NCBI GenBank assembly: GCA_021613535.1
Contig: CP075496.1
Location: 14,322,001 to 14,386,000, forward strand
From: Adineta vaga
Lineage: Eukaryota > Rotifera
Direction of reading: 5' to 3'
Length of the DNA: 64,000 nucleotides
How positions within the stretch are numbered: the first letter of the stretch is position 1; each line of letters opens with the position of its first letter. This document shows, piece after piece, positions 34,634 to 47,173 of this stretch. The notes beneath the pieces are model-generated. The model was not told the origin of the DNA. It ran no database searches and saw only the letters and a program-made list of their open reading frames with translations. A program made the position numbers and the translations under genes.

Positions 34634-35614
34634 ATTTTTATTTAGTAAATATATCTTGTTTTTGAAGCAGTCAAACTCGAAGAACGAACAATTGCTATTG
34701 TTATTTTGATTTCAAAGTTGAATGTGTGATAAAATGAAATTCGAACGTATAAATACAAATTTTTTGTTTCCATGATCATTTTCGTTAGAAAGACAAAAAT
34801 GTAATTTCACTTCGTGGGTGTATTATGACTCGATGGGCGTTTTCTCTTCTGTAAAGTGTCATTTCTGATGATAGATTTTTCATGTTTCAGTTTTCTTTTT
34901 TTCTTCATACGATACTTTTTCTATATTTTCTTTCTTTTTCGTTATGATGAAAATTCATGACCTGAAAACGTCACGGGAATTTTCAGTTCGTGTCGCCACA
35001 GAAGAATGAAAAAATAGAAAAATTTTTTCAGTTTATTATGATTACATATATCGTTGTGAAAAGACGATCATTCATATGACCTTCTCTCGTAAGAAGAGAA
35101 GTCAACTATAGAAAATATTCTAGATTTTGAATCTGATGATTTCATTGAAAAGTAGATAACTAGAATATTTTCATGCAATATTATTGAATTATCTCAGGAA
35201 TAATTCAATAGTTTGACGTTCCAGAAGTATAAATAGAATAAGAATATCGATTGTTTAGATCACATTTAAGGAATAACAAGGTTAACTATCATTCTGAATA
35301 TTCTTCAAATCAATTGAAGAAATAAGAGAACGATGATGAATGTCAATAAGAACAAGAAACTGATTTCGATCGTACAGATAAGACAATATTGCGTTGTCTT
35401 TTAAATATCAATAGAAATGGATTTATTTTCTTTGATAAAATTGAATAACTCAGTGAACATGCAGGTAGATTTTACCATGAATTAAATCTATCGATAGTTT
35501 TTTTTGTAAGTTAGAAACCAAACGAGAACTGAATAGATGTAACTTCGAGTATATAGGTGATTAGTAAACTAGTCTTCGGAAATGTAATGAAACAGTTTAT
35601 AAGATAGAATTTCT
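34634..35614. other. Spacer with conserved upstream block of the polythreonine family
   Basis: About 34810-34905 matches about 36380-36465 (TATTATGAC...ATGGGCGTTTTCTC and a following GATAGATTTTTCATGTTTCA), so the promoter-proximal sequence was duplicated with the gene. No other gene seen. Confidence 0.55.
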
Positions 35615-36230
35615 TTAACCAACAATAGTAGTAGTGGTCGTTGCTGTGGTTGTAGTGGTCGTTGCCGTGGTTGTAGTGGTCGTCGCTGTGGTAGTAGTGG
35701 TCGTCGATGTAGTAGTCGTTGTGGTAGTAGTAGTAGTCGTGGTGGTGGTAGTAGTAGTCGTGGTGGTGGTAGTAGTCGTTGTAGTTGTTGTAGATGTTGG
35801 TGTGCTTGTAGTTGTTGTCTTTGTCGTCGCCGTTGTAGCTATTCAAAGGAAATAAATGAAGATTAGTTAAATTTACTTATTCAATTTTGTATTCCTACAT
35901 ACTTGTTAAAACTGTTACCAACACTGGAACAAGAATAGCTGTTAAAATAAGAAGACCAATAGTAAGAGCCACCAATCCTCGTAATAACGATGGCGAACAT
36001 CTAATAAAGAAATGAAATGAAATAAAATAAAATCTTTTGATTTTTCAAATCTACCTTGTTCTTGATGGAACTCTTCTAACATCTTCAATATTCAAAATAA
36101 TCGTAGGTGATGATGAATGTTGACTACCACTATAAGGTGATGGTTGTGGTTGTCTTATGTAAGGAGTTATTTCTCGTTTAACATAGGGAGTAATTTGATG
36201 TCTGACATAAGGATTAAAAGACATCTGCAT
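35615..36230 (-). CDS. Single-TM protein with polythreonine tail, paralog 2
   Basis: Exons 36055-36230, 35903-36000 and 35615-35838 sum to 498 nt, giving 165 aa. Exon 2 (membrane segment, CSPSLLRGLVALTIGLL) and the NIEDVRRVPSRTR block are essentially identical to paralog 1. The N-terminus has three repeats of a VRHQITPYV/VKREITPYI-like unit. The tail is longer (about 70 residues, mostly Thr with Ala, Ser, Pro) and ends TIVG. A second ATG lies two codons downstream of the first (MQMSF). The triplet tract is likely to vary in length between alleles. Confidence 0.78.
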
Positions 36231-37067
36231 TTAATAAATATATCTTATTATTGTTTCTATTTAAAAATTGAATCTGTGATGAAATAAGAAATGTAAAATG
36301 AAATTGAATAATCTAAATACAGATTCTTTTTCTTTAAATGATCAATTTTTTTAAAGAAGGAAAAAAACGTTTTTGTATGTGTATTATGACACTATGGGCG
36401 TTTTCTCGCCTATAAAAAGTTTTTACTCAATGATAGATTTTTCATGTTTCAGTTTTCTTTATCGTCGTTATGAAATTCAAACATCTGACAACGTTAGAGA
36501 AATTCTTAGATTTCTTTTTTCATAATACAAAGACAAAGAATTGAGTGAATATATATTGGTTAAATCTTATCCAAAATCTTAAACGAGAAAAAGAAACATA
36601 CGAGAGAGTAAAAAGAAGCGAAGTTTTTTTTTTCTTTTTGAACTTCAGTTTTATTTATTCAATTCTTTATAGACGCACTTTCTAGTGAAAATAAAGGAGG
36701 AGACGATAATTCACATATTTTTTGTTCTAATGTTTGCGTCAAATATATATTTTCTTGAAAGACGAATGGTCAAATCATGTTATTTATCCGAACGTTATTT
36801 TTTTCCTCACACAAATATAAAATCAAATTTTGTGACATAAATATGTATTGTTTAGGTCATTCCGCTTTTCACCTTTATATACATTTAGTCACGAAGGTAA
36901 TGACATTTAACTTCTATATTAATTCGATACAGTTTATATTAACATTTAGTAGAAAAGGTCAATTATTTTATTTTGAATTATTTTATAAAAAATAATTTTC
37001 TTTATTTCGAAATCATGGAAGATGAACAAACACGTATAGATGTATTGATTTTTTCAATTGTTCATTA
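36231..37067. other. Spacer
   Basis: Contains the conserved ATGGGCG promoter block of paralog 2 (about 36380-36465). The ORF at 36777 is AT-rich and unsupported. Confidence 0.45.
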
Positions 37068-37581
37068 TTAAGCTAAAAGAAAAAATAAAGAAAAATTCAT
37101 AAACGATTTTTACTAAAATTGACTTACGAGTTGTTGTCGTCGTAGTCGTAGTGGTGGTGGTAGTCGTTGTAGTGGTTGTCGTCGTAGTCGTAGTCGTGGT
37201 GGTGGAAGTCGTTGTAGTGGTTGTCGTTGTCGTCGTCGTAGTCGTGGTGGTAGTTGTTGTAGTTGTTGTCGTTGCTAATAGAGAGAAAAAGAACTTTCAT
37301 AATTTTCATTTTTGAAAAAACGAAACAACAAACATTGAAGAACTAGAACGATAATTGGGATAATCACACATGCTAAAATGAGAGCACCGATAAGAGTAGC
37401 AAGTATACATAATTTTAAATAAGATATCCAATCGCTAAATAAAAGTACAAATAAAAACTTAATTAATTAAATCGAATAAAGAATACTTGTTTTTTGATGA
37501 AGATCTTTGATTTCTTCGACTTTCAATATTAAGAATAATAACAGGAGGTTTGTTTTGTGTTGAATAAGGATTAATTTCCAT
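37068..37581 (-). CDS. Single-TM protein with polythreonine tail, paralog 3 (divergent)
   Basis: Exons 37487-37581, 37334-37434, 37128-37274 and a 5-nt final exon 37068-37072 sum to 348 nt, giving 115 aa. The N-terminus keeps the core PPVIILNIESRR seen in the other two. The membrane segment is different in sequence but placed identically (LATLIGALILACVIIPIIVL). The tail is about 48 threonines with one Ser, and the tiny last exon adds Pro and TAA. Same exon layout and strand as its neighbours, so an older duplicate. The 5-nt exon is inferred from GTAAGT and CTTTTAG; reading on through it would give an unlikely Phe-rich end. Confidence 0.72.
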
Positions 37582-38077
37582 GGTATGTTGATAGAAATAT
37601 AATCAAATGTTTTGTAAAAAGAAAAATGAAAACATTTTGAAAAAGAAAACGAAAAAATATTGGAGGCGTATCATGATTGAAGAATTGATTTACATTTTCT
37701 TTTTTCTTCACTTAACACTGACAGTTTTGTTATATTTTACTTTTCATTTTCTTTTTTTCTATTCCGATGAAAATCTGAATTTCATCTTTTGTTTATTCAT
37801 TATTATTATCCGTTTACATTTTGAAATCAATATTTCTTTCTTTGTTTCTTTCTCTTATTTAAGAATAAATCAATGATCGATTATTTGAACAAATATTAAA
37901 TGAAATTCTACTTTATTAAATTCTATGAATAACTAGAGCACCGATAAATGCGTTCGATTGATGAATTAGTATTTAAAAAAAAGTGAAGAAAATAGAATTA
38001 TACAGAACACAAGCAATAGAATAAGATAGATGTTTTTTTGTTTAAACAAAAACAAAATAAAACTTTTGGCTTTATTT
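37582..38077. other. Spacer
   Basis: AT-rich; a Phe/Ile-rich ORF here reflects T-runs. Nothing supported. Confidence 0.5.
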
Positions 38078-41000
38078 TTAAGTCCATAATAAGATTGGAG
38101 CCATTCCTAAATAGAAATTATTTTGATTTTATCAAATAAAATTGATGAAATTACCTTCAGATGTATTCCATTTTGGCATTAAAACATCATCAGCTAGAAA
38201 ATCTAATGGAAATTGAACAACAAAACCTTTGATTTGTTTACATTTCTCATGAGCCTAAATACATAATTTGATCTTAATCGTGAAAACTAACGACGGAAGA
38301 TCTTCTTTCGTAAGACTAGAAACTTACAGCTAATGGATCTGTTTCTTTAAATTTTGGTTTTTGAGTATATCCTTCAACTTCTGTGAAAAGTCGAATATTA
38401 TTTGTTGGTAATGTATTAAAAACTTCTTCGTAGATTATTGCATTTTTTTTTGCAGTTTCTCGAAAATATTGATAAAATTCATCTGAACATGGATCATCAA
38501 CATTCATATCATTTTCATTTTGAATTCCTAAAATTTGTCTAAAGAGAAAAGAATTTTCTTCATTCAATAAGAAAACGAACGAACCGAAATAATTTTTTCC
38601 TCCATGTTGAACAAAATTTGCCAACTTTTTGTGTTTGACCATTTAATTGTGAATCAATCATTTCCGTATCATTAACAACTAAACAAAATTCTGAATCACG
38701 AGAACCTTGTAATGATCGATCATTGATATTTGCCGATCCACAAATACACATTCGATCATCAACAATCATTAATTTTGAATGAACATAAATGATTTCTGTT
38801 ATCTTTTTTAAAGGAAAAAATTTCATTTTAATAATAGAAAAAACGAAAATACTTACTAATGTACCCATTAAAATATCCCAATTTCTCATTCCATAGAATG
38901 TAATATATTCTTCAGGATCATTGATACCTATTTTTTTGTTCAAAAGATATTTTTATTGAATTAAAAGAGAAAGAGAGAAACTCACCAGCTTGTTTTAATC
39001 GTTGAAAAAGTGATGTTTCACCTTTATTAATTGATCTCATTATAAAATAAAGAACAGCTTGAACTGCATTAACATTTGAAAATCCTGGTAATAATGGTAT
39101 AACAACATAAACTCGAAATTTTTCTTTATTAATACAAGCTCGTACAATTCGACGATAAAGTGCATCACCAATACCATTTTTTAAAGTCGAATCTTCAGCA
39201 ACTGAAATAAAGAATTGATTCTAAAATGAAACAAATTCTTTTGATTATTTTTCAATTGATTCTAAATATATTTTACTTCAATATAAATAAAATGTTGTGC
39301 ACTATCAATCATATGAATATATGCATTTTGAATTGAATGTTCAACAGTTCGTGTTCCACACGACCAAAATGAAACTGAACGTACACATTGAGCATCAACA
39401 GAAATAGCTTTTCTTTCTTCACCAAGAATTGAATCAAGCATTGAATGATCTAATAAATCATTATCCGAATAACTTTTTGGAAGAATATATGGATATGATT
39501 CAACAAAACGAAATTTATCAGCCTAATCAAAAACGAATAATCTTGTCGTGAAGAAAAAAAATAATAAACGAATTCACTTTATGAATATTCCATCGTTGAA
39601 TAAAATGTCTTGCACAATCTCTTGCAGCTGGACCAGAAACGACTAATGCTTCATCATGCCATGGCATTCGTGGAGACACTTTTCGATCGATGTAATCTTG
39701 AAAACAAAAAACGTTTTCTTTGTTTTTTTAATAAAATTAAAAGAAAAACCTTCATCAAATTTTTCAATAAATTCAAAATCTTTTTCATAAGAATTTGAAT
39801 AATCTTTTCCAAGAAAATATCGACATTTCTCATCAGCAACTGGTGTAATTCCCACAATTGTTTTTGGTTTTTCATCAGCTGGTTCACTTGCTGGAATTTC
39901 ATCTTCTTGCTCTTCATCAAATGAATCATCATCATTATAATTTTTTCGATGTTTCTATTCGAAGAATAAAAATCTTTTGCTTTTGATTTTTTTCGATAAG
40001 AATATTTTTTACTTTGAATATTTTTTTCCATTTTTTTTCAACAGGAACATCACCTTGTTCTTCAGCTTGTTCTTCAGCTAAGATTTTTCGTTCATCTTTA
40101 CTTAATTCACTTTTAAAATCAGTCACTTCTAAAAAATAAAAATTGTTTTTCCAAAGATTTTCGTCTTCAAGAGTTTTTTACTTGAAGTTTTCGATGGATT
40201 TTGTTGATCTATGAGAAAAAAAAGGGTTTTATCAATTGAAAAAACAATCATTTTATCTTACGTGTTTTTAATAATGATTCATTTTCTTTTTCATTGGATT
40301 TTTTTGATTCAATCACTGGTTTTGTTTTATCCTTTTATAAAATAATCACTTTAGATACAACTGTTCTCCATTAATTTTCCTTCACACTCGAAAGCGGATG
40401 AATGAATAACTTACAAATTTTTCATTCAAAACATTTTCAGCCATTCTTTCTGTTGTATCAATAGCAGCTTCTTCTTTCTGCTCTTCGACTTCTGGATGTT
40501 CAGCTATTTGTTCAGGAAGTTTTAATTCTGTAACATTTTCATCACTTAAATCGATTAATCTAACGAAGAAAATAAAAACAATAATACATTTAAAAAAAAA
40601 CGGAGAAATATGAACCTATGTGAATCAGTATCCCATCTTCCCCAACAGAGATCAATTCCTCCAATAAAAGCAATTTTTTGATCGATAACAACAGTTTTTT
40701 CATGATGTGAATAAAGAAAAGATGATTCTGTTCCTGGTAAAACTCGATGATCAGGATGTCGAATAACTTTAATATTTTTTTTATTTGGACTTTTTGATAC
40801 TAATTTAGCTTTTGTATGCCAACTATTTAAACCAACAACTTGAACAATATCTTTAAAAACCATCACATAAACACGAATTCCTTCTTCCTAAAAATATTTC
40901 AAATCTTTCTGTTTTTTTTTCTCTCGATTTATTTAAAGAAAGAAATTTACCGCTCGTTTTCCAAGAAGATTATCAAGTCTCATTGAATCATCACCATATG

Positions 41001-42715
41001 GACGAACAAGTAAGATTTCTGGTGAAAGCCACCAATCAGTTATAAAAATTTCTTCTTTTGCTGCTAAAATTCCTTTTGCAACAGCTTCCATATACGATTG
41101 ACCATTAACAAACCATTGAGCATATTGTTGTTGTCGTTTTGGTGCAAATGAATTGAATGGATGTTGTTCAGCAAGAAGACATTGATTTTTAACATTCATT
41201 AAAGAATTAAACCAAAAATCTCGTTCATCTTCTTTTTCAAATTTAATAATCATTGAACGTTGTAAATTCTTTATTCTTATACCATTATTTGTACCAGTCT
41301 TTCTAAAACCTTGTTCAAGTGAAAATGCAATATCAATTAACATTGGAAAACCAATTAATGCTGAATCAGGATTCATATAAACAAGATAAGAATCTTTTAA
41401 TATAAACCATTTTTGACCATGATGAAATTTACATTTATCACACATAAATGGCATACGAATAAATATTGAACGACCACGAAAATCATCATTGGATCGTTTT
41501 GATATTGCACCTTCTTTAATACTCATTCCCAAACCATGAACAAATGACAATGGACTTACTTCAAGAAATTCTCTCTAAAAAATCACAAAAAAAAAATAGA
41601 ATTATCTCTTTCATTAGAAAAATATGTAACACTGTGGGATTCTAATCGGCATATCCTCCGTTCTGTGTACTATGTTGATATAATATGATAGACGACAGAT
41701 ATTCTTGTCATATACTCTGATAATCAATGGTAGTTTTAAGCCGAAGAACTTTGCCCCCCCCCCTACTTTCCTTTACAAATAATAATACGAATAACTTACG
41801 ACAGCTAGATGTTCACGAAGTTTTGGATGTTTTAATACTTTATTTAAATAATTTTGTAAAGATTTCTAAAAGAAAATTTTCGTATGAAAAACTTTTCAAG
41901 AATAAAATAATTCAATATCTTACACAACGTTCTTCAATATTAAATTGATCAATAAAAGCAATACGATCATTTCGAGTTGGAAATGCTGGATAATATTCTT
42001 GTTTTTTAATTAATGAACGATTTTCCTCATTTGATTTTGTTGTTTCAGATAAATGACTTCTATAATTAATAAGAAATCAATTTTTTTCGTTAAAAACAAA
42101 AATCAATAAATGAATTTACTTATTCAAACTACTCATTGATCGTCCTGTTTCAGTTTCAACAAAACGAACAAGACTTTTATGAAGATCATGAAAATGTTTA
42201 TAACGTTTTTGAATAGTCCATTGAAAAAGTGGTCCATGACGAATTGTTATTGAATATCTAAGAAATAATTGATAATTTCTTTTTCATTTCAAATCAATTT
42301 TCTTACAAATAAGGATAAAGAAATTCTGAAACTGGATTATAAATTCGTTCTGCAGTCATTTTTATGACTTCAACTGGTAATCCACGTACAAATGTTTTAT
42401 TACGTTTGAAATAAATTTGATCTAATGAACATTCATTTTCTATTCAAAGAATATTTCAAATATTTTCTTTGAAAAAAGAAAAAAAATACTACCTTGACAT
42501 GATTCATCAATATCTTCGAAAAAATTTTCATCGGGATATGATAAATATTCTATATGTCGATTATGAGAACTACCTGTAATAAACACAAAAAACACATTGA
42601 CCTAAATGAATGTATCAATATATATGTACATACTTGATGTTAATGTTATATCAACCATATCAGCAGTATGTTTAACAAGACTATCAATTCCTGCCGTTGC
42701 ATCTAATTGAGTCAT
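38078..42715 (-). CDS. PLD: Phospholipase D1/2-type (PX-PH-HKD)
   Basis: Hydrolyses phosphatidylcholine to phosphatidic acid at cell membranes. Start [20 protein letters not shown] at 42715; the C-terminus is GMAPILLWT, like the invariant ...VWT end of animal PLD1/2. From the N-terminus: a PX domain near 42120-42250 ([20 protein letters not shown]), a PH domain near 41200-41560 ([26 protein letters not shown]), then the catalytic core with [20 protein letters not shown]. The first HKD is [20 protein letters not shown] (near 40690) and the second [20 protein letters not shown] (near 38770). A Lys/Glu-rich loop with several introns lies between them (39650-40550). Intron sizes are about 45-60 bp except the one at about 41575-41800. 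Residues of both catalytic motifs are intact. Confidence 0.94.
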
Positions 42716-44227
42716 TTTTTGTAGTTTGAATTTTCTGAAAATATTTCGAAGAAACTGTAGACCACAAAACTAGGAGAAAAGACCAAATAATGAGAGCAAA
42801 TTTATCGTATAAACGTTGTCGATCTTTTACTGTTCTCTTTTTTTTCCTGTTCTTCGTCCTTGCAATATTTTCGTCTCAGTGAGACGTGATACATCGACAC
42901 TATAACTACCCACACTCGTCTATGTTGCTTGCAAGAATAGAAAAGAAGAAAGAAAGAAAGAACGAGAAAAAAAATGATTATTTTCTTCCATTCTCGATTG
43001 GGAATGTAAAAGCACGTTGGAAAGAATTTTTAGTTTTTAAATAAGAATAACAAAAGAAATTATTCATCAGTTTTCATAAGCAATAAGATTATTAAATATA
43101 CACATCGAACTTTTTCTATCCGACTCGAATTTTAATGTTTCTCTTTTGGGATTTATTTTTTTCTTCAATTTGAGAGAAAAAATAGGGCTGATTTGTTTTT
43201 CTCCTTGTCTGTCATATATTTATTATACGAAGACATTGATTAAATAGACAGATAGCTGACGACTTATGTTCTATTAAGTAGAAATTAACTTCGAAATTAT
43301 ACAGAATTTATCTGAAAATAAACAAAAATCTGTTTTTTTTTGTTTTCTATATAATCATGCTAATCAATTGATCAATTATGAAAACATCTTCGAGCAAAAG
43401 AAATGTCAAGTTAATGAAAACAATCTCAAGGAAATTACCCACATAAACTATCTTTTCTTTTTAATACAATTAGAAGAAGCAATTCTTCCGTTTTATATTT
43501 AATCTTTTATGTTGATTGATAACATTTTGATGGAATTACTTGTTAAAGTATTTGAAATCAAATCTAATCAAAATAGAAACTAGATTGTTATCTTCACTCT
43601 TTGCGTTACAATCAACCTTTGTCATTGTCATTCTAGTTTCAATAATAATTAAAGTGATCGTTTTATCAATGTCGAACGAAATGATTCATTGAAAAATTCA
43701 TATTTTCCCATCCTGTTAGAGAAGGCTATTCTGTACAAATTTTCTATTTTTCTTGGAAACATTTTTTTTTCTCTGAAATGATAGAAGACGTAATAAAAGT
43801 TCTGAAAAGTTTGCGTAAATCTGATCAATCTTTGTCATGTTTAGACTCATAAAAACGATATGATCAACAATGAAAATCACGACCAATGAAATCATCTATT
43901 GAAGTAACATGATTCAAATATTTTAGATATAATAACACATCATATTTTCTCGATGTCATGTCACACTCCTACGTTTGATAAAAGATAAATCAACTAAAAA
44001 AAGAGAAAGAGAGAATAGAGAGAAAAAAACTGATTTTATCAAATATACAACCAGATTTAATGTCATTTCCGTAGATTTTAGTTAAAAGAAAAAGTGAGAA
44101 ATACGATATACTTTTGCAGAAAATTTATAAGAAATCAGATTAGTTTTCAACTAACTAAAGCGTTGAAATACTTAGATTTCACTGAAGAAGGTTTTAAAAA
44201 AGTCTTCTTTTCTCTTTTAAAAAACAA
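42716..44227. other. Intergenic; left part of duplicated block
   Basis: From about 43790 the sequence is a direct copy of about 53940-54370, upstream of the twin 199-aa gene. 42716-43790 shows no gene. Confidence 0.5.
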
Positions 44228-44827
44228 ATGGCAACAAGTTTAACATTTAATTCTTATGATAATGATGATCACACACATTTATTAGAAAATTATCGTTATT
44301 TATCTGATCGTCGATGTCTCAAACAACGTTTAAATCATACTCCACTTGCATTACGTCGAAGTTTTTCACTTGAAGATAGTTCAACTGATGTTGATACAAA
44401 ATTGACACAAAAAACAAATGAACAATGTTCAACTAATTTATTACCATCACACAATCCACAACTAAGTTCTTCACTAAATTCACTCTGTCTAAGACTTCGT
44501 CGTTATCAATTATTACCTGAATATGATGAAGATATTGAAAAATCATCCGATGAAAATGATTTCAGTTGGTGGAATACAGCTGCTCATTTAAGAACAATGT
44601 TTGAAAAACTTTTAATGGCACATCAAAGAAGACATTTTTATAATCCTGGTGTGTATGAAAAAGATGAAGATATTCATTTTAAAAATTCAAAAAGACAAGG
44701 ACGTCGTAATGCTGTCTGTGTTGGAGTTGATCGACTGTGTTATAATGATCAACTTGTTTTATTTGCAACTATTGCAAATGAAGTTCAGTTAGAATTTAAT
44801 CTTATGTCTTCGGGATTTAAAATATAA
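44228..44827 (+). CDS. Orphan 199-aa protein, copy A
   Basis: Intronless, 199 aa, starting MATSLTFNSYDNDDHTHLLE after AAACAA. Soluble and mixed charge. The first about 90 residues are Ser/Leu/Asn-rich and probably flexible (RRSFSLEDSSTDVDTKLTQK). The second half looks folded: WWNTAAHLRTMFEKLLMAHQ, RRHFYNPGVYEKDEDIHFKN, RRNAVCVGVDRLCYNDQLVL and FATIANEVQLEFNLMSSGFK. I recognise no family. Copy B (54374-54973) is about 90% identical, with differences clustered at residues 98-120. The conserved frame between the copies argues that the protein is real and under constraint. Confidence 0.72.
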   Translation: MATSLTFNSYDNDDHTHLLENYRYLSDRRCLKQRLNHTPLALRRSFSLEDSSTDVDTKLTQKTNEQCSTNLLPSHNPQLSSSLNSLCLRLRRYQLLPEYDEDIEKSSDENDFSWWNTAAHLRTMFEKLLMAHQRRHFYNPGVYEKDEDIHFKNSKRQGRRNAVCVGVDRLCYNDQLVLFATIANEVQLEFNLMSSGFKI

Positions 44828-47173
44828 ATTATGATTATTTCAATGAATTATTTTTATTTTTTTTGAACTTAATTTATTTTCATTTTCATCTTACTTGTCA
44901 TTTTGCTTTATTGCCTTGTTCCTTATTTATCTTTTATTTCGTCGATAAAAAAAATACCAAAGATTAAAACTATATTTATTTTGGTTAAAAGGGAAGTTCA
45001 TACTATTTATATGAATTAAACATATACTTATGATACAAATTAGAAACTATTTCAGAAATAAATTTATTTTCTTATATAATATTATTTATCAATAAAACAA
45101 CATCTGGTTTGTCTTTATTTTCTGAATGTTATTTGTACATGACACTAATAGATTTATATTTAATTCAATAAAGTGTAAGAAGACTATTTTTAGAGAATTT
45201 ATTACCTCGACTGAAAGGAAAGTCTTATGAAAAGAAAAAGTTTGTGTCTGTCTGTCTATCAGTCTGCGTCAGAAGTTAAAAAAACGTTTTCTTTAAAACG
45301 ATCTTAACGATTGAAAATCGAGAGTAAGATGAGTGTGAGAGCTTAAAGGTGAGAAGGCATACAACATAAAACTGTTGTTTCATCTATCTCATCAATATTT
45401 CTCGACTAATCAAAATTCAGGACCATAACATTGACTAAAAATACCGCGTTACCCTTCAGTGCGAGCTAGTTACGTGCGTAGAGAGGAATATTTTAGTGCG
45501 ATTGAATGGTGTTGTAAACTGATGCGGACACAATCTTTCTCAATGCGTTTTTTTTGGATACGATAAGCTGTTACTTACATGTTACATGTCTTTAAATAAT
45601 TGACGTGTACTTAAAAAGAAGGGCGTGTACAACTGTATGCGGTCATACATATGATTCCCTCATGTGAGCAGTCGGGAGTGGCGAACCGTAGGAACAACGA
45701 CGACTGATTGCAAAACGAACAACATTATATCGACTTTGAAACATTTTGATAGATCTAATATGATATGATATTAACATTAGTGGAGGGTTATAAGCAAGTC
45801 TCCTTCGGCGAGCGTTATTTATATTGTTACTGTGTTTTTTTAGATTCTTTATAAAGTTTTATGAAAATGAAAACTAAAAGTAATGAAATTGATTAAAGCT
45901 GTTTATAGCATTCAACAAATAAAAGATATAACAAACTTTTCCAGAATATGTGACAGAAATCTCTTCTATGTCAATATACTTCTGTTCAATTCAATTAACA
46001 AATTAAAGTAGGACTAGCGGGGATACTCGGTGACAATTAACAAATATGTTTACTGAAAGGCTTTGTGTATTGAAAAACTATAAAATATAGAGATAGCAAT
46101 ATGCTTGAAATTTCTCCGTTTGTATTTCTTATATCTCTGTACGAAAAAGAACTACCAGAGGTTATTTCTTCTCCAAAATTTATCAAGTTCGCTACTTCTG
46201 CTGGACTTTATTCTCAACTTCATATTCTAATCATGCACCCTGCTTTCACTCTCACCAGTATCCTCATGCCCAGTACCATCATCAACCACTCTCGATCTGC
46301 TTCCTCTGGACCTAGACAACTATTGTGAAAAGTTTCATGACGCTAGGTATTACACGGACTAAACATATAGTGAACAAACCGACAAACAATCATTCTTCTT
46401 TATATATATATATATATCAGATTATACTCACACCCGTTTTCTTCAGAGAAAATAAAAACACGTGTCTTATTCATGCTCTTTGAATATGATAGAATCTGAA
46501 AAAACAGTCCTTCTGCAATTAAAATAAAAGAGGAGAAATGTGTGATTAAATTAATATGTAGATAACTATATACCTAACATATTTTTCTCTTTATATAATA
46601 GTAATAGGCAACGAAGTACCGTCGTTTGTTTTCGTTTCGTTTCATAAAATTTTACCCCTCTTGTGTATACCAATTAACGACGTGATGTGAAGGCTCTCTT
46701 GCGTGACCGACTTTACATATTTTTCAATGTTATGAAAGAAACCTGTAAATGAATAACTACAGCGTACATCCAATACGCAATAGAAATTCACCTGTTTTTC
46801 GTTTTGTTTTCCTGATCATTCGTTTTTGCCATTATTCATTATTGTCATCGATCAATCTTTGATATCAGCTGCTGGTAAATACGATATATAATAATATTTC
46901 TATAGAATTTCAGTTAGTTCTAGATAACACGAGAATTAATATTAGATAAAAGATAATTAACCATCTTGAGAGTGCAGGTGTAGTTGTAGATGAAAATATA
47001 ATTACTTTCTTATTCAAACTCATACCCTGAAGAGTGTGTATTAATATATAAATTACTCGTTGTTGTTGTTGTCATCACAAAAACTAACTAATATTTTGTT
47101 TCAAAGCACGGATAATCATCAATACAAGAAACAAGTGCTGAATCATACTATTTCTACGTACAATAAACTAGCA
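44828..47173. other. Intergenic; promoter region of the ART-FG-GAP gene
   Basis: 44828 to about 45150 is the right part of the duplicated block. Beyond it no gene is supported. AGGGCGTGTACAACTGTATG then CGGTCATACATATG at about 45620 resembles the GGGCG...CGTCATA arrangement at 28107 and 30752. A TA microsatellite lies near 46400-46420. The ORF at 46101-46328 is unsupported. Confidence 0.4.

Noticed and set aside
35634-35855. Plus-strand polyvaline ORF
   Set aside because: Antisense reading of the paralog 2 threonine tract.
46101-46328. Plus-strand 75-codon ORF
   Set aside because: No homology, no conserved duplicate and no splice context.
47060-47173. Upstream extension of the ART-FG-GAP gene from a TTG
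   Set aside because: No ATG; the run of TTG/GTT triplets is a microsatellite. The ATG at 47174 is preferred, though an upstream exon cannot be excluded.
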